DNA from: Deinococcus carri
Lineage (GTDB): Bacteria > Deinococcota > Deinococci > Deinococcales > Deinococcaceae
Length of the DNA: 64,000 bases
Direction of reading: 5' to 3'
Assembly (NCBI RefSeq): GCF_039545055.1
Contig: NZ_BAABRP010000014.1
Location: 1 to 64,000 of the forward strand
Numbering within the stretch: position 1 is the stretch's first letter; each line of letters starts with the position of its first letter. Below the pieces are notes generated by a model that saw only the letters and a list, made by a program, of their open reading frames with translations, made no database searches and was not told the DNA's origin. Below, piece by piece: positions 53,389 to 63,861 of the stretch. A program made the position numbers and the translations under genes.

Positions 53389-53805
53389 ATGACCAACTTC
53401 TCCGAACTCTCGCGCACCTGGCAGCACCTGCACGCCCTGGCCCCGGAAGCGTTTGCCCCCATCGAAAGCGGCGACGATCTGGCGCGCGCGACCATCTTTC
53501 TGAAGGCGCTCGACGCCGAGATAGGCGAAACGCCAGGGCATCCGCTGGCCGACCTCGCGGACACGCTGATGCACCGGATCATGGCCTATGAGGCGGAGCA
53601 TTTTCCTGTTCCCAAGGCGGATGGTCCGGCCATGCTGGCCTTTTACCTGGAGCAGAACAACCTGACCCAGCAGCAACTGGCCGAGGCGACCGGCATTCAG
53701 CAGAGTACCCTCAGTCAGTTGCTGCACCGCAAACGCGCCCTGACCGCCGACCACGCCCGCGCGCTGGGCCGCTACTTCGGGGTAGAGGCAGGCCTGTTTC
53801 TCTGA
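53389..53805 (+). CDS. higA: HigA-family antitoxin
   Basis: HigA binds and neutralises HigB and represses the operon. The 138-residue protein has an N-terminal helical region and a C-terminal Cro/C1-type helix-turn-helix (LTQQQLAEATGIQQSTLSQLLHRKRALT, about residues 90-117). GGAGG lies 7 nt before the ATG at 53389. An ATG at 53368 inside higB is also possible but has no ribosome binding site. Confidence 0.9.
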   Translation: MTNFSELSRTWQHLHALAPEAFAPIESGDDLARATIFLKALDAEIGETPGHPLADLADTLMHRIMAYEAEHFPVPKADGPAMLAFYLEQNNLTQQQLAEATGIQQSTLSQLLHRKRALTADHARALGRYFGVEAGLFL

Positions 53806-53815
53806 CCGCCGCGCC

Positions 53816-54562
53816 TCACCCCCGCCCCCACGCATACGCCCCCAGCGCGACCAGTTCCGCCGTCACCACCAGCAGGCCGTACACGTCGCCGTTCAGGCCC
53901 CCACCCAGGCGCGCGGCGGAGAAACGGGCGGCCAACAGCACGGCCACCAGCGCGGCCAGGGCCGCCGCCCACGCCCCCGGCAGCAGCAGGGCGGGCAGGG
54001 CCAGCACCAGCGCCGCGCCCCAGCGTCCCTCGCGCGAGCGTGCGCCCAGCGACTCCTGCCGCGCCGCCGGGTAGAGGTTTATGGGCAGCAGCACCAGCCC
54101 CCGCGCGACCACTGCCGCGACGACGGGCGCGTAGGCGGGAATCGGCGCGGCCAGCAGGCTCCACAACACCAGCAGCGCCAGCACCCCGGTCGCCAGCCCG
54201 AAGGCCCCCACATGCACGTCGCGCAGAATCTCCAGCCGCCGCTCCGGGCTTTTCATGGCGAAGAGGGCATCGGCGCTGTCCACCAGCCCGTCGAAATGCA
54301 GCATCCCGGTGACGGCCAGCCACGCCCCCACCGCAAGGGCCGCGCGCACGCCCTCCGGCAGCGGCAGCGGCAGCCACAGCACCAACGCCACCAGCCCGCC
54401 CACCGCGTACCCCGCCAGGGGGTAATAGGCGCTGGCCCGCGCGAAGTCGCCCTCGCGGACCTCGCGGACGTGGGGCAGGGGCAGCGTGGTCAGGAAGGTC
54501 AGGGCCAGGTGCGCGGCCTGAAGCTGCCGCCGCCAGCCGGGGCGGGGGGCGGGGGTGGTCAA
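53816..54562 (-). CDS. cobS: Adenosylcobinamide-GDP ribazoletransferase (cobalamin synthase)
   Basis: CobS joins adenosylcobinamide-GDP and alpha-ribazole to make cobalamin in the membrane. The 248-residue protein has [26 protein letters not shown], the metal motif [36 protein letters not shown] and GGLNGDVYG, with several membrane helices. The TTG start overlaps the DtxR-family regulator gene by 4 bp. It lies outside the main cobalamin operon, about 4.5 kb from btuF. Confidence 0.95.
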   Translation of the reverse strand: MTTPAPRPGWRRQLQAAHLALTFLTTLPLPHVREVREGDFARASAYYPLAGYAVGGLVALVLWLPLPLPEGVRAALAVGAWLAVTGMLHFDGLVDSADALFAMKSPERRLEILRDVHVGAFGLATGVLALLVLWSLLAAPIPAYAPVVAAVVARGLVLLPINLYPAARQESLGARSREGRWGAALVLALPALLLPGAWAAALAALVAVLLAARFSAARLGGGLNGDVYGLLVVTAELVALGAYAWGRG

Positions 54563-55230
54563 TCCCGGTCTCCGTGCACCTGCACCTGCGCGGCCACCGC
54601 CAGGGCCAGGGTGAGGGCCTCGCCACCCCGCAGCGTAACGGTCAGAGTGCCCAGCGGCGCGTCCACCTGCCGCAGCGTGACGGGCACCCCCGGCGTGAGG
54701 CCCGCCGCAACGAGTGCGCGCAGCCCCGCCGCGTCACTGTCGGGCACGCGGGCCACGGTGGCGGCCTCACCGGGCGCGAGCTGGGTCAGGCGGCGCTCGG
54801 CGCGGGTGGGCAACTCGCCCGCCAGGGTGGGAATCGGGTCGCCGTGCGGGTCGTGGGTGGGGTCGCCCAGCCAGGCCGCGATGCGCGCCTCCAGCCGTTC
54901 GGAGAGGGCATGTTCCAGCCGCTCCGCCTCCTCGTGGACCTCGTCAAGCGGCACGCCCAGCGCCCGGTGCAGGAAGAGTTCCAGCAGCCGGTGATGCCGC
55001 AGTACCTCCAGCGCGACCCGCTGCCCCTCGGCGGTCAGGCTCGCGCCCTGATACGGCGCGTGGGCCACCAGCCCCTGCTCGCTGAGTTTGCGGAGCATCC
55101 CCGTTACGCTGGCGGGCATCACACCCAGGGCGTCGGCCAGGGCCTGCGTGTTGACCTTGCCGCGCTGCCCCAGCAGGTACAGGTGCTTGAGGTAATCCTC
55201 GGCGGAGGGAGAGAGCGCGCGGGCCGTCAT
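54559..55230 (-). CDS. DtxR/MntR-family metal-dependent regulator
   Basis: The 223-residue protein has the winged helix of DtxR ([47 protein letters not shown]), the dimerisation domain ([38 protein letters not shown], with His and Glu metal ligands) and a C-terminal SH3-like FeoA domain. Such proteins sense Fe2+ or Mn2+. The stop overlaps cobS by 4 bp, so it is co-translated with a cobalamin gene and could sense cobalt. The ATG lies 7 nt after TAAACT. Confidence 0.9.
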   Translation of the reverse strand: MTARALSPSAEDYLKHLYLLGQRGKVNTQALADALGVMPASVTGMLRKLSEQGLVAHAPYQGASLTAEGQRVALEVLRHHRLLELFLHRALGVPLDEVHEEAERLEHALSERLEARIAAWLGDPTHDPHGDPIPTLAGELPTRAERRLTQLAPGEAATVARVPDSDAAGLRALVAAGLTPGVPVTLRQVDAPLGTLTVTLRGGEALTLALAVAAQVQVHGDRD

Positions 55231-55237
55231 GGGAGGC

Positions 55238-55243
55238 AGTTTA
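55238..55243 (-). promoter_or_regulatory. Leaderless -10 box of the DtxR-cobS pair
   Basis: TAAACT lies 7 nt before the ATG at 55230. Confidence 0.7.
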
Positions 55244-55300
55244 GGTCAGGGGTCCGGCGTGGGGGTTAGGGGTGAGTGGGAAGTGGTCAGTGGTGAGTGG
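55244..55300 (+). repeat. Heptameric repeat array (GGTCAGG/GTGAGTG units)
   Basis: Eight degenerate units run GGTCAGG, GGTCCGG, CGTGGGG, GTTAGGG, GTGAGTG, GGAAGTG, GTCAGTG, GTGAGTG. It starts right next to the DtxR -10 box and occupies its probable -35 region. Confidence 0.7.
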
Positions 55301-55368
55301 GGGTCGTGAAGGCTTTCACGGTCTACCTTCTGCCCTCCCCGGGAACTTTTCCCCCCCTCCCCGCCTCT

Positions 55369-55374
55369 TACCCT
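55369..55374 (+). promoter_or_regulatory. Leaderless -10 box of the ECF sigma gene
   Basis: TACCCT lies 5 nt before the GTG at 55380. A GGAACTTTT stretch at about 55342, typical of ECF -35 elements, lies upstream and may reflect autoregulation. Confidence 0.5.
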
Positions 55375-55379
55375 GTGAG

Positions 55380-55934
<555 letters not shown>

Positions 55935-55990
55935 GGGGGCGGCCAACCCGTCTCAAAGACCCGTGCCGAGGCCCTTTTCCCCTCCCCCTT

Positions 55991-56054
55991 GACTTGCAAA
56001 GCTGCGCAGCAGAGGGGGGAGGCCGGGACTCGTAGAGCTGCTTGCAGAGGGGGT
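55991..56054. repeat. Two copies of a dispersed repeat unit
   Basis: Copy 1 (55991-56017) begins GACTTGCAAAGCTGCGCAGC and copy 2 (56027-56054) begins GGGACTCGTAGAGCTGCTTG. The same core occurs at 14443-14472, within element A near 1520, and as a fragment near 4970-4986. It separates the sigma gene from its presumed partners. Confidence 0.55.
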
Positions 56055-56134
56055 GAACGGGCATGGCACCCCCAGCCCCCTGTGTCCCCACTTCCCCGAT
56101 ATTCCCGCCCACCCCCCAACCAAAGGCCCTACCC

Positions 56135-56407
56135 ATGAATGACGCCGAACTCGACACCCTCCTGGCCCACGCCCGAAAAGAAACCCCCGCCGACGCCGGG
56201 GCCGCCGACCGCTTCCTGGCGTGGCACCGGGCAGAACAGGCGGGCACCGCTCTCCCCTCCCCCGCGCCACGCTCCCGCGCCCGGTGGTGGCCCGCGCTGC
56301 TGGGCGCGGCGGTGCTGACCGGGGCGCTGGTGCTGCGGCCCGCGCCCGACCTCCCCGCGAGTGCCGCTTACGACGCCTACCAGGGCGCACTGGGAGAGGG
56401 CTGGTGA
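56135..56407 (+). CDS. Small membrane protein, possible anti-sigma factor
   Basis: The 90-residue protein starts [22 protein letters not shown], a short cytoplasmic part, followed by one membrane helix ([17 protein letters not shown]) and a short exported tail. No zinc-binding anti-sigma motif is present. Position between an ECF sigma gene and an RseB-like gene suggests an anti-sigma role, which is an inference. It overlaps the next gene by 4 bp (GTGA). Confidence 0.6.
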   Translation: MNDAELDTLLAHARKETPADAGAADRFLAWHRAEQAGTALPSPAPRSRARWWPALLGAAVLTGALVLRPAPDLPASAAYDAYQGALGEGW

Positions 56408-57174
56408 GGCGAACGCTGCTGCTGGCCGGGCTGCTGCTGACCGGCGCGGCCCACGCTGCCGACGTGGACGACCTGACGGCGGCGCTGCGGCAGGCGCGCA
56501 CCCTGGCGGCCCGCGGCACGGCCGAGGTCAGCGTGTTCTTTCCGCCCCGCGCCGTGCCCACCCGCACCGCCGCCACGCTGCCCGCCGTGCCCTTCCGCCC
56601 CGCCCTGATTGCCGCGCACTTCACCGTCACGCGGACAGACGCGCCGCCGGTCGCGGGCCGGGACGTGACCCGCTTCGACCTGGTGCCGAAAGTCGGGCAG
56701 GCCGCCCGCTGGACGCTGTGGGTGGACCGGGCCTGGAATGTGCCCCTCGCCTACGAGGAACGAATGCCGGACGGCACCCTGGCCCGCCGCGCTGCCTTCA
56801 CGCAGGTGCAGCCCCAGGCGGTGAAGGTCAAGCGGGGCGTGCCTGCCATTCCCGCCGGTCTGCGCCCCGCCGTCCTCGCCGCGCTGCCGGGGTTGCGCCT
56901 CCCGCCGGGCTTCGTGCCGACGGAGGTCAGGGTCAGGCCCGCTGGTGGCCTGGAGGTCACGCTCAGCGACGGGGCCAACGTCCTCGCGCTGGTGCTGGCC
57001 CCGCGCAATGTCCGTGCTGCGCCCGGTGTCGCCTCCCGCCGCGTGGGGGACGGGTTCGTCTGGCTGGTGGGCAACCTGCCTGCCGCGCCGCTGCGCTCGG
57101 CCCTCGCGGGCATCAAGTCGGTGGACCTCGCGGGTCTGGGAACTTTTCTGGCTCCCGCCGCCTCCAATCCCTGA
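56404..57174 (+). CDS. Exported RseB/MucB-like protein
   Basis: The 256-residue protein has a signal peptide ([17 protein letters not shown]) and an RseB/LolA-like fold signature: [48 protein letters not shown]. RseB proteins sense envelope damage and restrain the anti-sigma factor. The GTG start overlaps the small membrane protein gene. It lies 37 bp before the DUF1800 gene, so all may be one transcript. Confidence 0.7.
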   Translation: MRRTLLLAGLLLTGAAHAADVDDLTAALRQARTLAARGTAEVSVFFPPRAVPTRTAATLPAVPFRPALIAAHFTVTRTDAPPVAGRDVTRFDLVPKVGQAARWTLWVDRAWNVPLAYEERMPDGTLARRAAFTQVQPQAVKVKRGVPAIPAGLRPAVLAALPGLRLPPGFVPTEVRVRPAGGLEVTLSDGANVLALVLAPRNVRAAPGVASRRVGDGFVWLVGNLPAAPLRSALAGIKSVDLAGLGTFLAPAASNP

Positions 57175-57211
57175 AGCCTCCCCACGCCTCATACCTCTTT
57201 CCGGAGAAGCC

Positions 57212-58483
<1,272 letters not shown>

Positions 58484-58484
58484 A

Positions 58485-58569
58485 GCTCTGAGCTATGAAC
58501 CATCACCAGAAAGCTTCGGCTTGTGGCTTTAGCCCTCTTTTTCATAGCTCATAGCTCACGGCTCATGGC
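58485..58569. repeat. Inverted pair of heptameric arrays (GCTATGA/TCATAGC)
   Basis: Arm 1 (58485-58505) is GCTCTGA, GCTATGA, ACCATCA. Arm 2 (58542-58569) is TCATAGC, TCATAGC, TCACGGC, TCATGGC. It lies between the DUF1800 and DUF1501 genes. Confidence 0.7.
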
Positions 58570-58598
58570 CCCTTTTCACAGCCCCCCCGAGGTTCCCC

Positions 58599-59779
<1,181 letters not shown>

Positions 59780-59783
<4 letters not shown>

Positions 59784-60232
59784 CTGGGAAGCAGGTGCAG
59801 ATGCTGGGCGCGGCGCTGGCCGGGCTGGTCCTCCTGGCCGCTCCGGCCACCCTCGCCATGCCCCGCTACCGCCTGATCGCCGCCCACCAGCTCGGCTACG
59901 ACCGGGACGACCCGCTGTGGGAGCTCTCGCGCACGGTCATGCCCTGCACCACCTGCCACCTGCGGCCCCAGGGCGGGCAGGGCTGGAACACTTTTGGCGA
60001 GAGCCTGCGTGCGGGCTTCCGCGCCGAGCCGGGCGCGAAGTTTGCCGACGTGCTTTACAACGTCCTGAAGGCCGACGCGGACGCCGACGGCGACGGCTAC
60101 CCCGACGCCCTGGAGTTCTACGCTCGCACGCTCCCTGGCGACCCCCAGAGCCACCCCGCGAAGCCTGTCGCCCAGCTTCAGGCCGACTTCGAGAAGGCGG
60201 GTGGGATGGCGCAGTACGCGCCGAAGAAGTAG
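59780..60232 (+). CDS. Exported protein with one CxxCH motif and Ca-binding loop
   Basis: The 150-residue protein has an N-terminal hydrophobic signal ([18 protein letters not shown]), a c-type heme motif [10 protein letters not shown], and an Asp-rich loop [16 protein letters not shown] resembling EF-hand/dockerin calcium sites. It is not a recognised cytochrome family. The GTG start overlaps the DUF1501 stop by 4 bp, so the three proteins are likely a module. Confidence 0.75.
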
Positions 60233-60250
60233 TACTCACCCGCTCCGGCA

Positions 60251-60275
60251 AATAAAACCCCCGCCAGAGCGGGGG
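60251..60275 (-). terminator. Intrinsic terminator of the gene at 60300
   Basis: On the minus strand CCCCCGC pairs with GCGGGGG around TCTG and is followed by TTTTATT. On the plus strand the same stem may help end the DUF1800-DUF1501 transcript. Confidence 0.8.
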
Positions 60276-60299
60276 CCGAGGTTGGGAGGGGAAAGGGCT

Positions 60300-60503
60300 T
60301 CAGGCGGCGAGTTCGGCCTGAATCACTTGGAGGCGGCGGCCGCCCGCCAGTTGCTGCACGATGGTGTGCCGCAGCGCGTTCGCGTTGTCCAGCCCCAGGT
60401 CCTGAATGAGCCGCACGAAGTCGATGCGCTCGTAGGGGTGTTCGCTGTCGTTCTGGGCGTAGAAGAAGTAGGCGACCAGTTCCTCGAAGGTCAGCGGCGA
60501 CAT
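60300..60503 (-). CDS. Hypothetical protein, 67 aa
   Basis: The protein is not recognised. It is helical (MSPLTFEELVAYFFYAQNDSE..., QDLGLDNANALRHTIVQQL). It has a clear promoter (TAGACA, 16 bp, TACATT) with the -10 5 nt before the ATG, and a good terminator, so it is a monocistronic expressed unit. Confidence 0.75.
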   Translation of the reverse strand: MSPLTFEELVAYFFYAQNDSEHPYERIDFVRLIQDLGLDNANALRHTIVQQLAGGRRLQVIQAELAA

Positions 60504-60508
60504 GACTT

Positions 60509-60536
60509 AATGTACTCTTTATTTCTGACCTGTCTA
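60509..60536 (-). promoter_or_regulatory. Promoter of the 67-aa gene, with CTGTC/GACAG palindrome
   Basis: TAGACA (-35, 60531-60536), 16 bp and TACATT (-10, 60509-60514) lie just before the ATG at 60503. The -35 is centred in the palindrome CTGTCTATGACAG (60530-60542), a possible regulator site. Confidence 0.6.
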
Positions 60537-60568
60537 TGACAGTGCCCCGGCGGAACCTCACCCCGGCT

Positions 60569-61459
60569 TCAGAGCCTCCTCTCCCAGGTCACCCACATCG
60601 GTTCGGAGGCGTAGCCGAGCCGGGTATTCACGCGTAGCATCGGCAGGTTCAGCACGGTGCCGCCGGTTCCGGCCAGCGTGTGGCCTTCCGCCCTGGCCCA
60701 GGCCAGAGCCGCAGCCTTGAGCGTGGTGGCGATGCCCTGGTTCCGGTGGGCACGGGCGGTCACGGTCTGCTCGCTCTCGACGCTGGAGCCGCGAGGAGTC
60801 AGGCGGGTGCTGGCGACGAGTTCACCCCGGAGGCGCATCACGAAGGCCACCTCCTCCCGCTGCACCGTGGCGCGCAGTTCCTCCGGGCCGAGGGGGTCCG
60901 GCGTGGTCGTGGGGTTGCGGGGTGCGTCCTGCACGGCCAGGTTGGAGAGCGCGTGCAGGGTGGCCCAGTCGGCCTCCGGTGCGGTAGGCCTCAGGCGCTC
61001 GACCTCGTACCCGGCGAGGTAGAGGCGTTCTTCCCGCGGCAGGAAGGGGATGGGGTCGAAGCGCGTCAGGTCGAGGTGCGCCCCCCAGGACTGCCAGGCG
61101 TTGCGAAAGCCTGCCGCGTGAAAAAAGTGCATCGTCTCCGGCCAGTCCTCGCGCGTCACGCCCAGCAGGCGGCGGGCACCGGCGGGCAGGCGGGTCAGCA
61201 GGGCCAGGTAGAGGGGCGTGAAGGCCGCCGGGTCGCCCGCCAGGTCGAGCCGCAGCGCGTCCGGGGTGGCGGGGCCGAAGGGCGACAGGTGCGCGGTGGC
61301 GACCACCTCTCCCCCGCGGTCCGCGACGAGGCGCAGCCGGGCTGGGTCAGTCGAGACATGGAAGCGGTCCGGCGTGTACGTCCACTGCCCACGTACCCCT
61401 GCCGTGACCAGGCGGGCGACGGCCGGCGCGTCGGCCTCACGGAAGGGGCGGACGTTCAT
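60569..61459 (-). CDS. GNAT-family protein with two GNAT domains (second of a pair)
   Basis: The 296-residue protein has two GNAT domains. The C-terminal one is intact (VTARAHRNQGIATTLKAAALAWARAEGH, RVNTRLGYASEP). The N-terminal one (VRPFREADAPAVARLV... ) has lost the acetyl-CoA loop. The layout resembles mycothiol synthase-like proteins. It overlaps the upstream related gene by 4 bp (ATGA). Confidence 0.82.
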   Translation of the reverse strand: MNVRPFREADAPAVARLVTAGVRGQWTYTPDRFHVSTDPARLRLVADRGGEVVATAHLSPFGPATPDALRLDLAGDPAAFTPLYLALLTRLPAGARRLLGVTREDWPETMHFFHAAGFRNAWQSWGAHLDLTRFDPIPFLPREERLYLAGYEVERLRPTAPEADWATLHALSNLAVQDAPRNPTTTPDPLGPEELRATVQREEVAFVMRLRGELVASTRLTPRGSSVESEQTVTARAHRNQGIATTLKAAALAWARAEGHTLAGTGGTVLNLPMLRVNTRLGYASEPMWVTWERRL

Positions 61460-62364
61460 GCCTCGCGCTCCCAGGCGAGCCAGTCAGGTTCGATGTTCGC
61501 GCCCAGGCGGCGCAGCACTCCCAAATACGCCGTGTCCCGCCCGCTGCCCGCCACATTCAGGAAGCCCAGCCCCTGCGCCTGCAACTGCCGCGCCACCCGC
61601 GCCAGCAGCGCCGTCGCTATCCCCTGGCGACGGTGGTCGGGGTGAACCACCAGCACCGCGTTCCAGGCATTCAGCCGCGACCGTTCCGGCAGGGCGAGGC
61701 CCACGACCTCCCCGGCCTGCCGGGCCAGAAAGGCCGCATCCCAGAGGGCGTCCTCGTCTATCAGCGTCTCGGCGGCGGGGGGAATGGTGGGGGGCGCGCT
61801 TATCTTGTCACCCCGCGTGAGGGTGTACAGAGCATGGAGGCGGGGGTCATCCCGGTACGGCGCGGCGGGTTCCAGCGTGTAAGCCCGCGCGGCCAGGTCA
61901 GCCTCCAGCCGGGCCGGGTCCGCCGACCAGCCCTTCAGGTGAAAGCCCCCGCCGAAGGTGCGGTGAACCTCGCGGAAGCCCAGGGCGGGGAGGTCAGGCC
62001 AGGTTGGGAGGTAATCCTCGCGGACACTGGTCCACAGGCGGAAACGTCCGGCAGCGCGGGCCTGCGCGGCCAGATGCGCCAGCAGTGCGGCCGTCGTGCC
62101 GTCTGCGCGGTGGTCGGGGTGCAGGTGCAGCCCCAGCCAGGCGTGCGTGGGATGAAAGTCGGGGAGCCGGAACGTGCCCAGGCCGCCCGGCTGGCCGCCC
62201 GTTTCGGCCAGCACATAGCCCCCAGGATTGCGGGCAAAAGCGGCCGCGAACTGCGCCCCGGTGCGGTGATAGTGCGGTTCCTGTGTGCCGTTATGCAGCA
62301 GCGCGGCGAAGGGGGCATCGGCAGCCGTGGCCGGGCGCACGGTGGGAGAGGGGGAATCAGACAC
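61456..62364 (-). CDS. GNAT-family protein with two GNAT domains (first of a pair)
   Basis: The 302-residue protein is similar in plan to the gene that follows. The N-terminal domain has LGLHLHPDHRADGTTAALLAHLA and the C-terminal one VLVVHPDHRRQGIATALLARVARQL, both with acetyl-CoA loops, and it ends DTAYLGVLRRLGANIEPDWLAWERE. The GTG at 62364 is a likely start, but a TTG at 62406 is possible and no promoter or ribosome site decides it. The pair is probably a tandem duplication. Confidence 0.8.
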   Translation of the reverse strand: MSDSPSPTVRPATAADAPFAALLHNGTQEPHYHRTGAQFAAAFARNPGGYVLAETGGQPGGLGTFRLPDFHPTHAWLGLHLHPDHRADGTTAALLAHLAAQARAAGRFRLWTSVREDYLPTWPDLPALGFREVHRTFGGGFHLKGWSADPARLEADLAARAYTLEPAAPYRDDPRLHALYTLTRGDKISAPPTIPPAAETLIDEDALWDAAFLARQAGEVVGLALPERSRLNAWNAVLVVHPDHRRQGIATALLARVARQLQAQGLGFLNVAGSGRDTAYLGVLRRLGANIEPDWLAWEREA

Positions 62365-62526
62365 ATCGGCATGGTGCGTGAACCGGGGGATTGGACGCGA
62401 ATCCAAGGACTAGGCCGAATGGCGTAGGGCTGCATATGCGGCCAGACTTAGAAGAACCCAATACGACTGTGGCGGCACCTCCCCCATGCAGACGGATTCA
62501 TACTCAGGTCACATTCACATATTGAC

Positions 62527-62555
62527 TTGACAGGATTACGCTCATGCCGTATTCT
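62527..62555 (+). promoter_or_regulatory. Strong sigma-70 promoter of the candidate RNA
   Basis: TTGACA (62527-62532), exactly 17 bp, then TATTCT (62550-62555). No start codon with a ribosome binding site follows. Confidence 0.7.
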
Positions 62556-62719
62556 TCTGTCACCGGAATGGGAGCGTCGTGGTACGCTCGTCCACCTGCC
62601 CGGAGGGACCTCACCGCGGCCCCAACTTCAGATTCAGTCAGTGCCCCCGCCGGGAGAAGGTGGGGGTACGTGCTTTTGGATGCCTGCTGGGGGACTAGGG
62701 GAAAATCCGAGTGCATAAT

Positions 62720-62748
62720 TTGACTTCCCCTGCATCCCACGCTATAGT
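62720..62748 (+). promoter_or_regulatory. Second sigma-70 promoter directly before a terminator
   Basis: TTGACT (62720-62725), 17 bp and TATAGT (62743-62748) form a good promoter. Its transcript would meet the terminator at 62760 within about 30 nt, giving a stub unless terminator read-through occurs toward the gene at 62859. Confidence 0.6.
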
Positions 62749-62759
62749 TTTTGACATCA

Positions 62760-62783
62760 CCGCCCAAGAGGGCGGCTTTTTTA
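62760..62783 (+). terminator. Intrinsic terminator
   Basis: CCGCCC and GGGCGG pair around AAGA, followed by C and a run of T. It ends the candidate RNA and lies just after the second promoter. Confidence 0.85.
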
Positions 62784-62858
62784 TTGCCTGCTCTCCTCTA
62801 AACGTCCCTTCACGTCCGTCTCGCCCGCCGCCGTACGGTGGACGGGCAGGCTGGGGCC

Positions 62859-63059
62859 ATGAGCGACGACGCGCAGAAGAAGCCCTACGACCCGGCCAAC
62901 AGTTCGCCCGCTGAGGGCCAGAGCCACCCCATCCCCGAGCAGGAACGCGGTCAGGCCCCGAACGAGGACCCGGCCGCCAAGGACCAGCCCGCCGAGGGGG
63001 GCCGCGCCGAGGAAGCGGACGTGCCGGGAGCCGACCTGCCCACGACCACCCGTGACTGA
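62859..63059 (+). CDS. Small acidic, disordered protein, 66 aa
   Basis: The protein begins MSDDAQKKPYDPANSSPAEGQS and consists almost wholly of Asp, Glu, Pro, Ala, Gly and Gln, with no hydrophobic core, so it should be unstructured. It is not a known family. The ATG follows a weak CAGGCT hexamer by 6 nt. It overlaps the start of nth by 8 bp, so the two may be expressed together. Confidence 0.65.
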   Translation: MSDDAQKKPYDPANSSPAEGQSHPIPEQERGQAPNEDPAAKDQPAEGGRAEEADVPGADLPTTTRD

Positions 63060-63840
63060 AGCGTCCGTACCCGGAGATTCGGGGCTGAACATGGCCCGCC
63101 CGGAGCCGGAGCGGGCCGAACTGCTGCGCTGGATGTTCGAGCGGCTCCGCGCCGAGTACGGTGTGCGGCCCCTGGTGGCGCGCCGCGCGCCGATGCACGA
63201 ACTGATCAGCACCATCCTCTCGCAACGCACAACCCACGCCGATGAGGAGGCCGCGTACCAGGAACTCCTGACGCTGGGCGACTGGGACACCATCATAGAG
63301 GCCCCCACCGACGCGGTCGCCCACGCCATCCGCCGCAGCAACTACCCCGAGCAGAAGGCCCCACGCATCCAGGCCACCCTGCGCGCCATCCGCGAGCAGC
63401 GGGGCGGGTACGACCTCGACTTTCTGGCCAACCTGCCGGTGAAGGACGCCCTGAAGTGGCTGACCGACCTGCCCGGCGTGGGTGTAAAGACGGCCTCGCT
63501 GGTGCTGCTGTTCAACTTCTCGCGCCCGGTCTTTCCGGTGGATACGCACGTTCACCGCGTCACCACCCGTGTCGGCGTGATTCCGCGCATGGGCGAGCAG
63601 GCCGCGCACCGCGTACTGCTGGGGCTGCTGCCCCCCGACCCGCCCCTGCTGTACGAGCTGCACGTCAACCTGCTGCGGCACGGGCAGAGGGTCTGCACCT
63701 GGACGCGCCCCAAGTGCCCGGTGTGCGTGCTGCGTGAACGCTGCGACGCCTTTGCCCTGTACGGGAACAACGTGCCGAGCTTCGGGGAGCAGAAGGCGGG
63801 AGGCGGAAGGCAGAAGGCGAACGGCCCGGCTGGCCTCTAG
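63052..63840 (+). CDS. nth: Endonuclease III-family DNA glycosylase
   Basis: Nth removes oxidised pyrimidines and nicks the abasic site. The 262-residue protein has LISTILSQRTTHADE, the helix-hairpin-helix LPGVGVKTASLVLLF with the catalytic Lys, the catalytic Asp in FPVDTHVHRV, and the 4Fe-4S cluster C-x6-C-x2-C-x5-C (CTWTRPKCPVCVLRERC). The GTG at 63052 gives an 8-bp overlap with the small gene. An ATG at 63091 is an alternative. The last 17 residues (EQKAGGGRQKANGPAGL) are encoded by heptamer repeat DNA. Confidence 0.94.
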   Translation: MTEASVPGDSGLNMARPEPERAELLRWMFERLRAEYGVRPLVARRAPMHELISTILSQRTTHADEEAAYQELLTLGDWDTIIEAPTDAVAHAIRRSNYPEQKAPRIQATLRAIREQRGGYDLDFLANLPVKDALKWLTDLPGVGVKTASLVLLFNFSRPVFPVDTHVHRVTTRVGVIPRMGEQAAHRVLLGLLPPDPPLLYELHVNLLRHGQRVCTWTRPKCPVCVLRERCDAFALYGNNVPSFGEQKAGGGRQKANGPAGL

Positions 63841-63857
63841 CCTTCTGCCTTGCCGCC
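63789..63857. repeat. Inverted pair of heptameric arrays (GCAGAAG/GCCTTCT)
   Basis: Arm 1 (63789-63823) is GCAGAAG, GCGGGAG, GCGGAAG, GCAGAAG, GCGAACG and is translated as the end of nth. Arm 2 (63840-63857) is GCCTTCT, GCCTTGC, CGCC, the degenerate inverse. Confidence 0.75.
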
Positions 63858-63861
63858 GCCC

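Larger units (their letters stand above)
62562..62783 (+). ncRNA. Candidate small RNA, about 220 nt
   Basis: The segment from the predicted start of the TTGACA-TATTCT promoter to the terminator at 62760-62783 has no open frame with support. It contains local hairpins (GAGCGT/ACGCTC at about 62572-62590, CCCCCGCC/GGTGGGGG at about 62643-62667, GGAT/ATCC with an inner CCT/AGG near 62675-62707). It does not match 6S RNA, SRP RNA, tmRNA or RNase P RNA as far as I can see. Confidence 0.5.
62365..62858. other. Long intergenic region with promoters and a candidate small RNA
   Basis: No protein gene is supported. The region holds the upstream part of the GNAT pair, a GACGGATTC fragment like the ends of the MITE-like elements (about 62490), a strong promoter at 62527, a second at 62720 and a terminator at 62760. 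Confidence 0.6.

Noticed and set aside
60530..60542. Radiation/desiccation response motif (DdrO site)
   Set aside because: CTGTCTATGACAG shares the TGTC-NNN-GACA core with the Deinococcus motif, but the outer TTA/TAA bases are absent and the gene is not a known damage-response gene.
62504..62767. Open frame of 87 codons on the minus strand
   Set aside because: It lies antisense to a strong promoter, a hairpin-rich segment and a terminator, has no ribosome binding site or -10 box, and its protein has no recognisable pattern.
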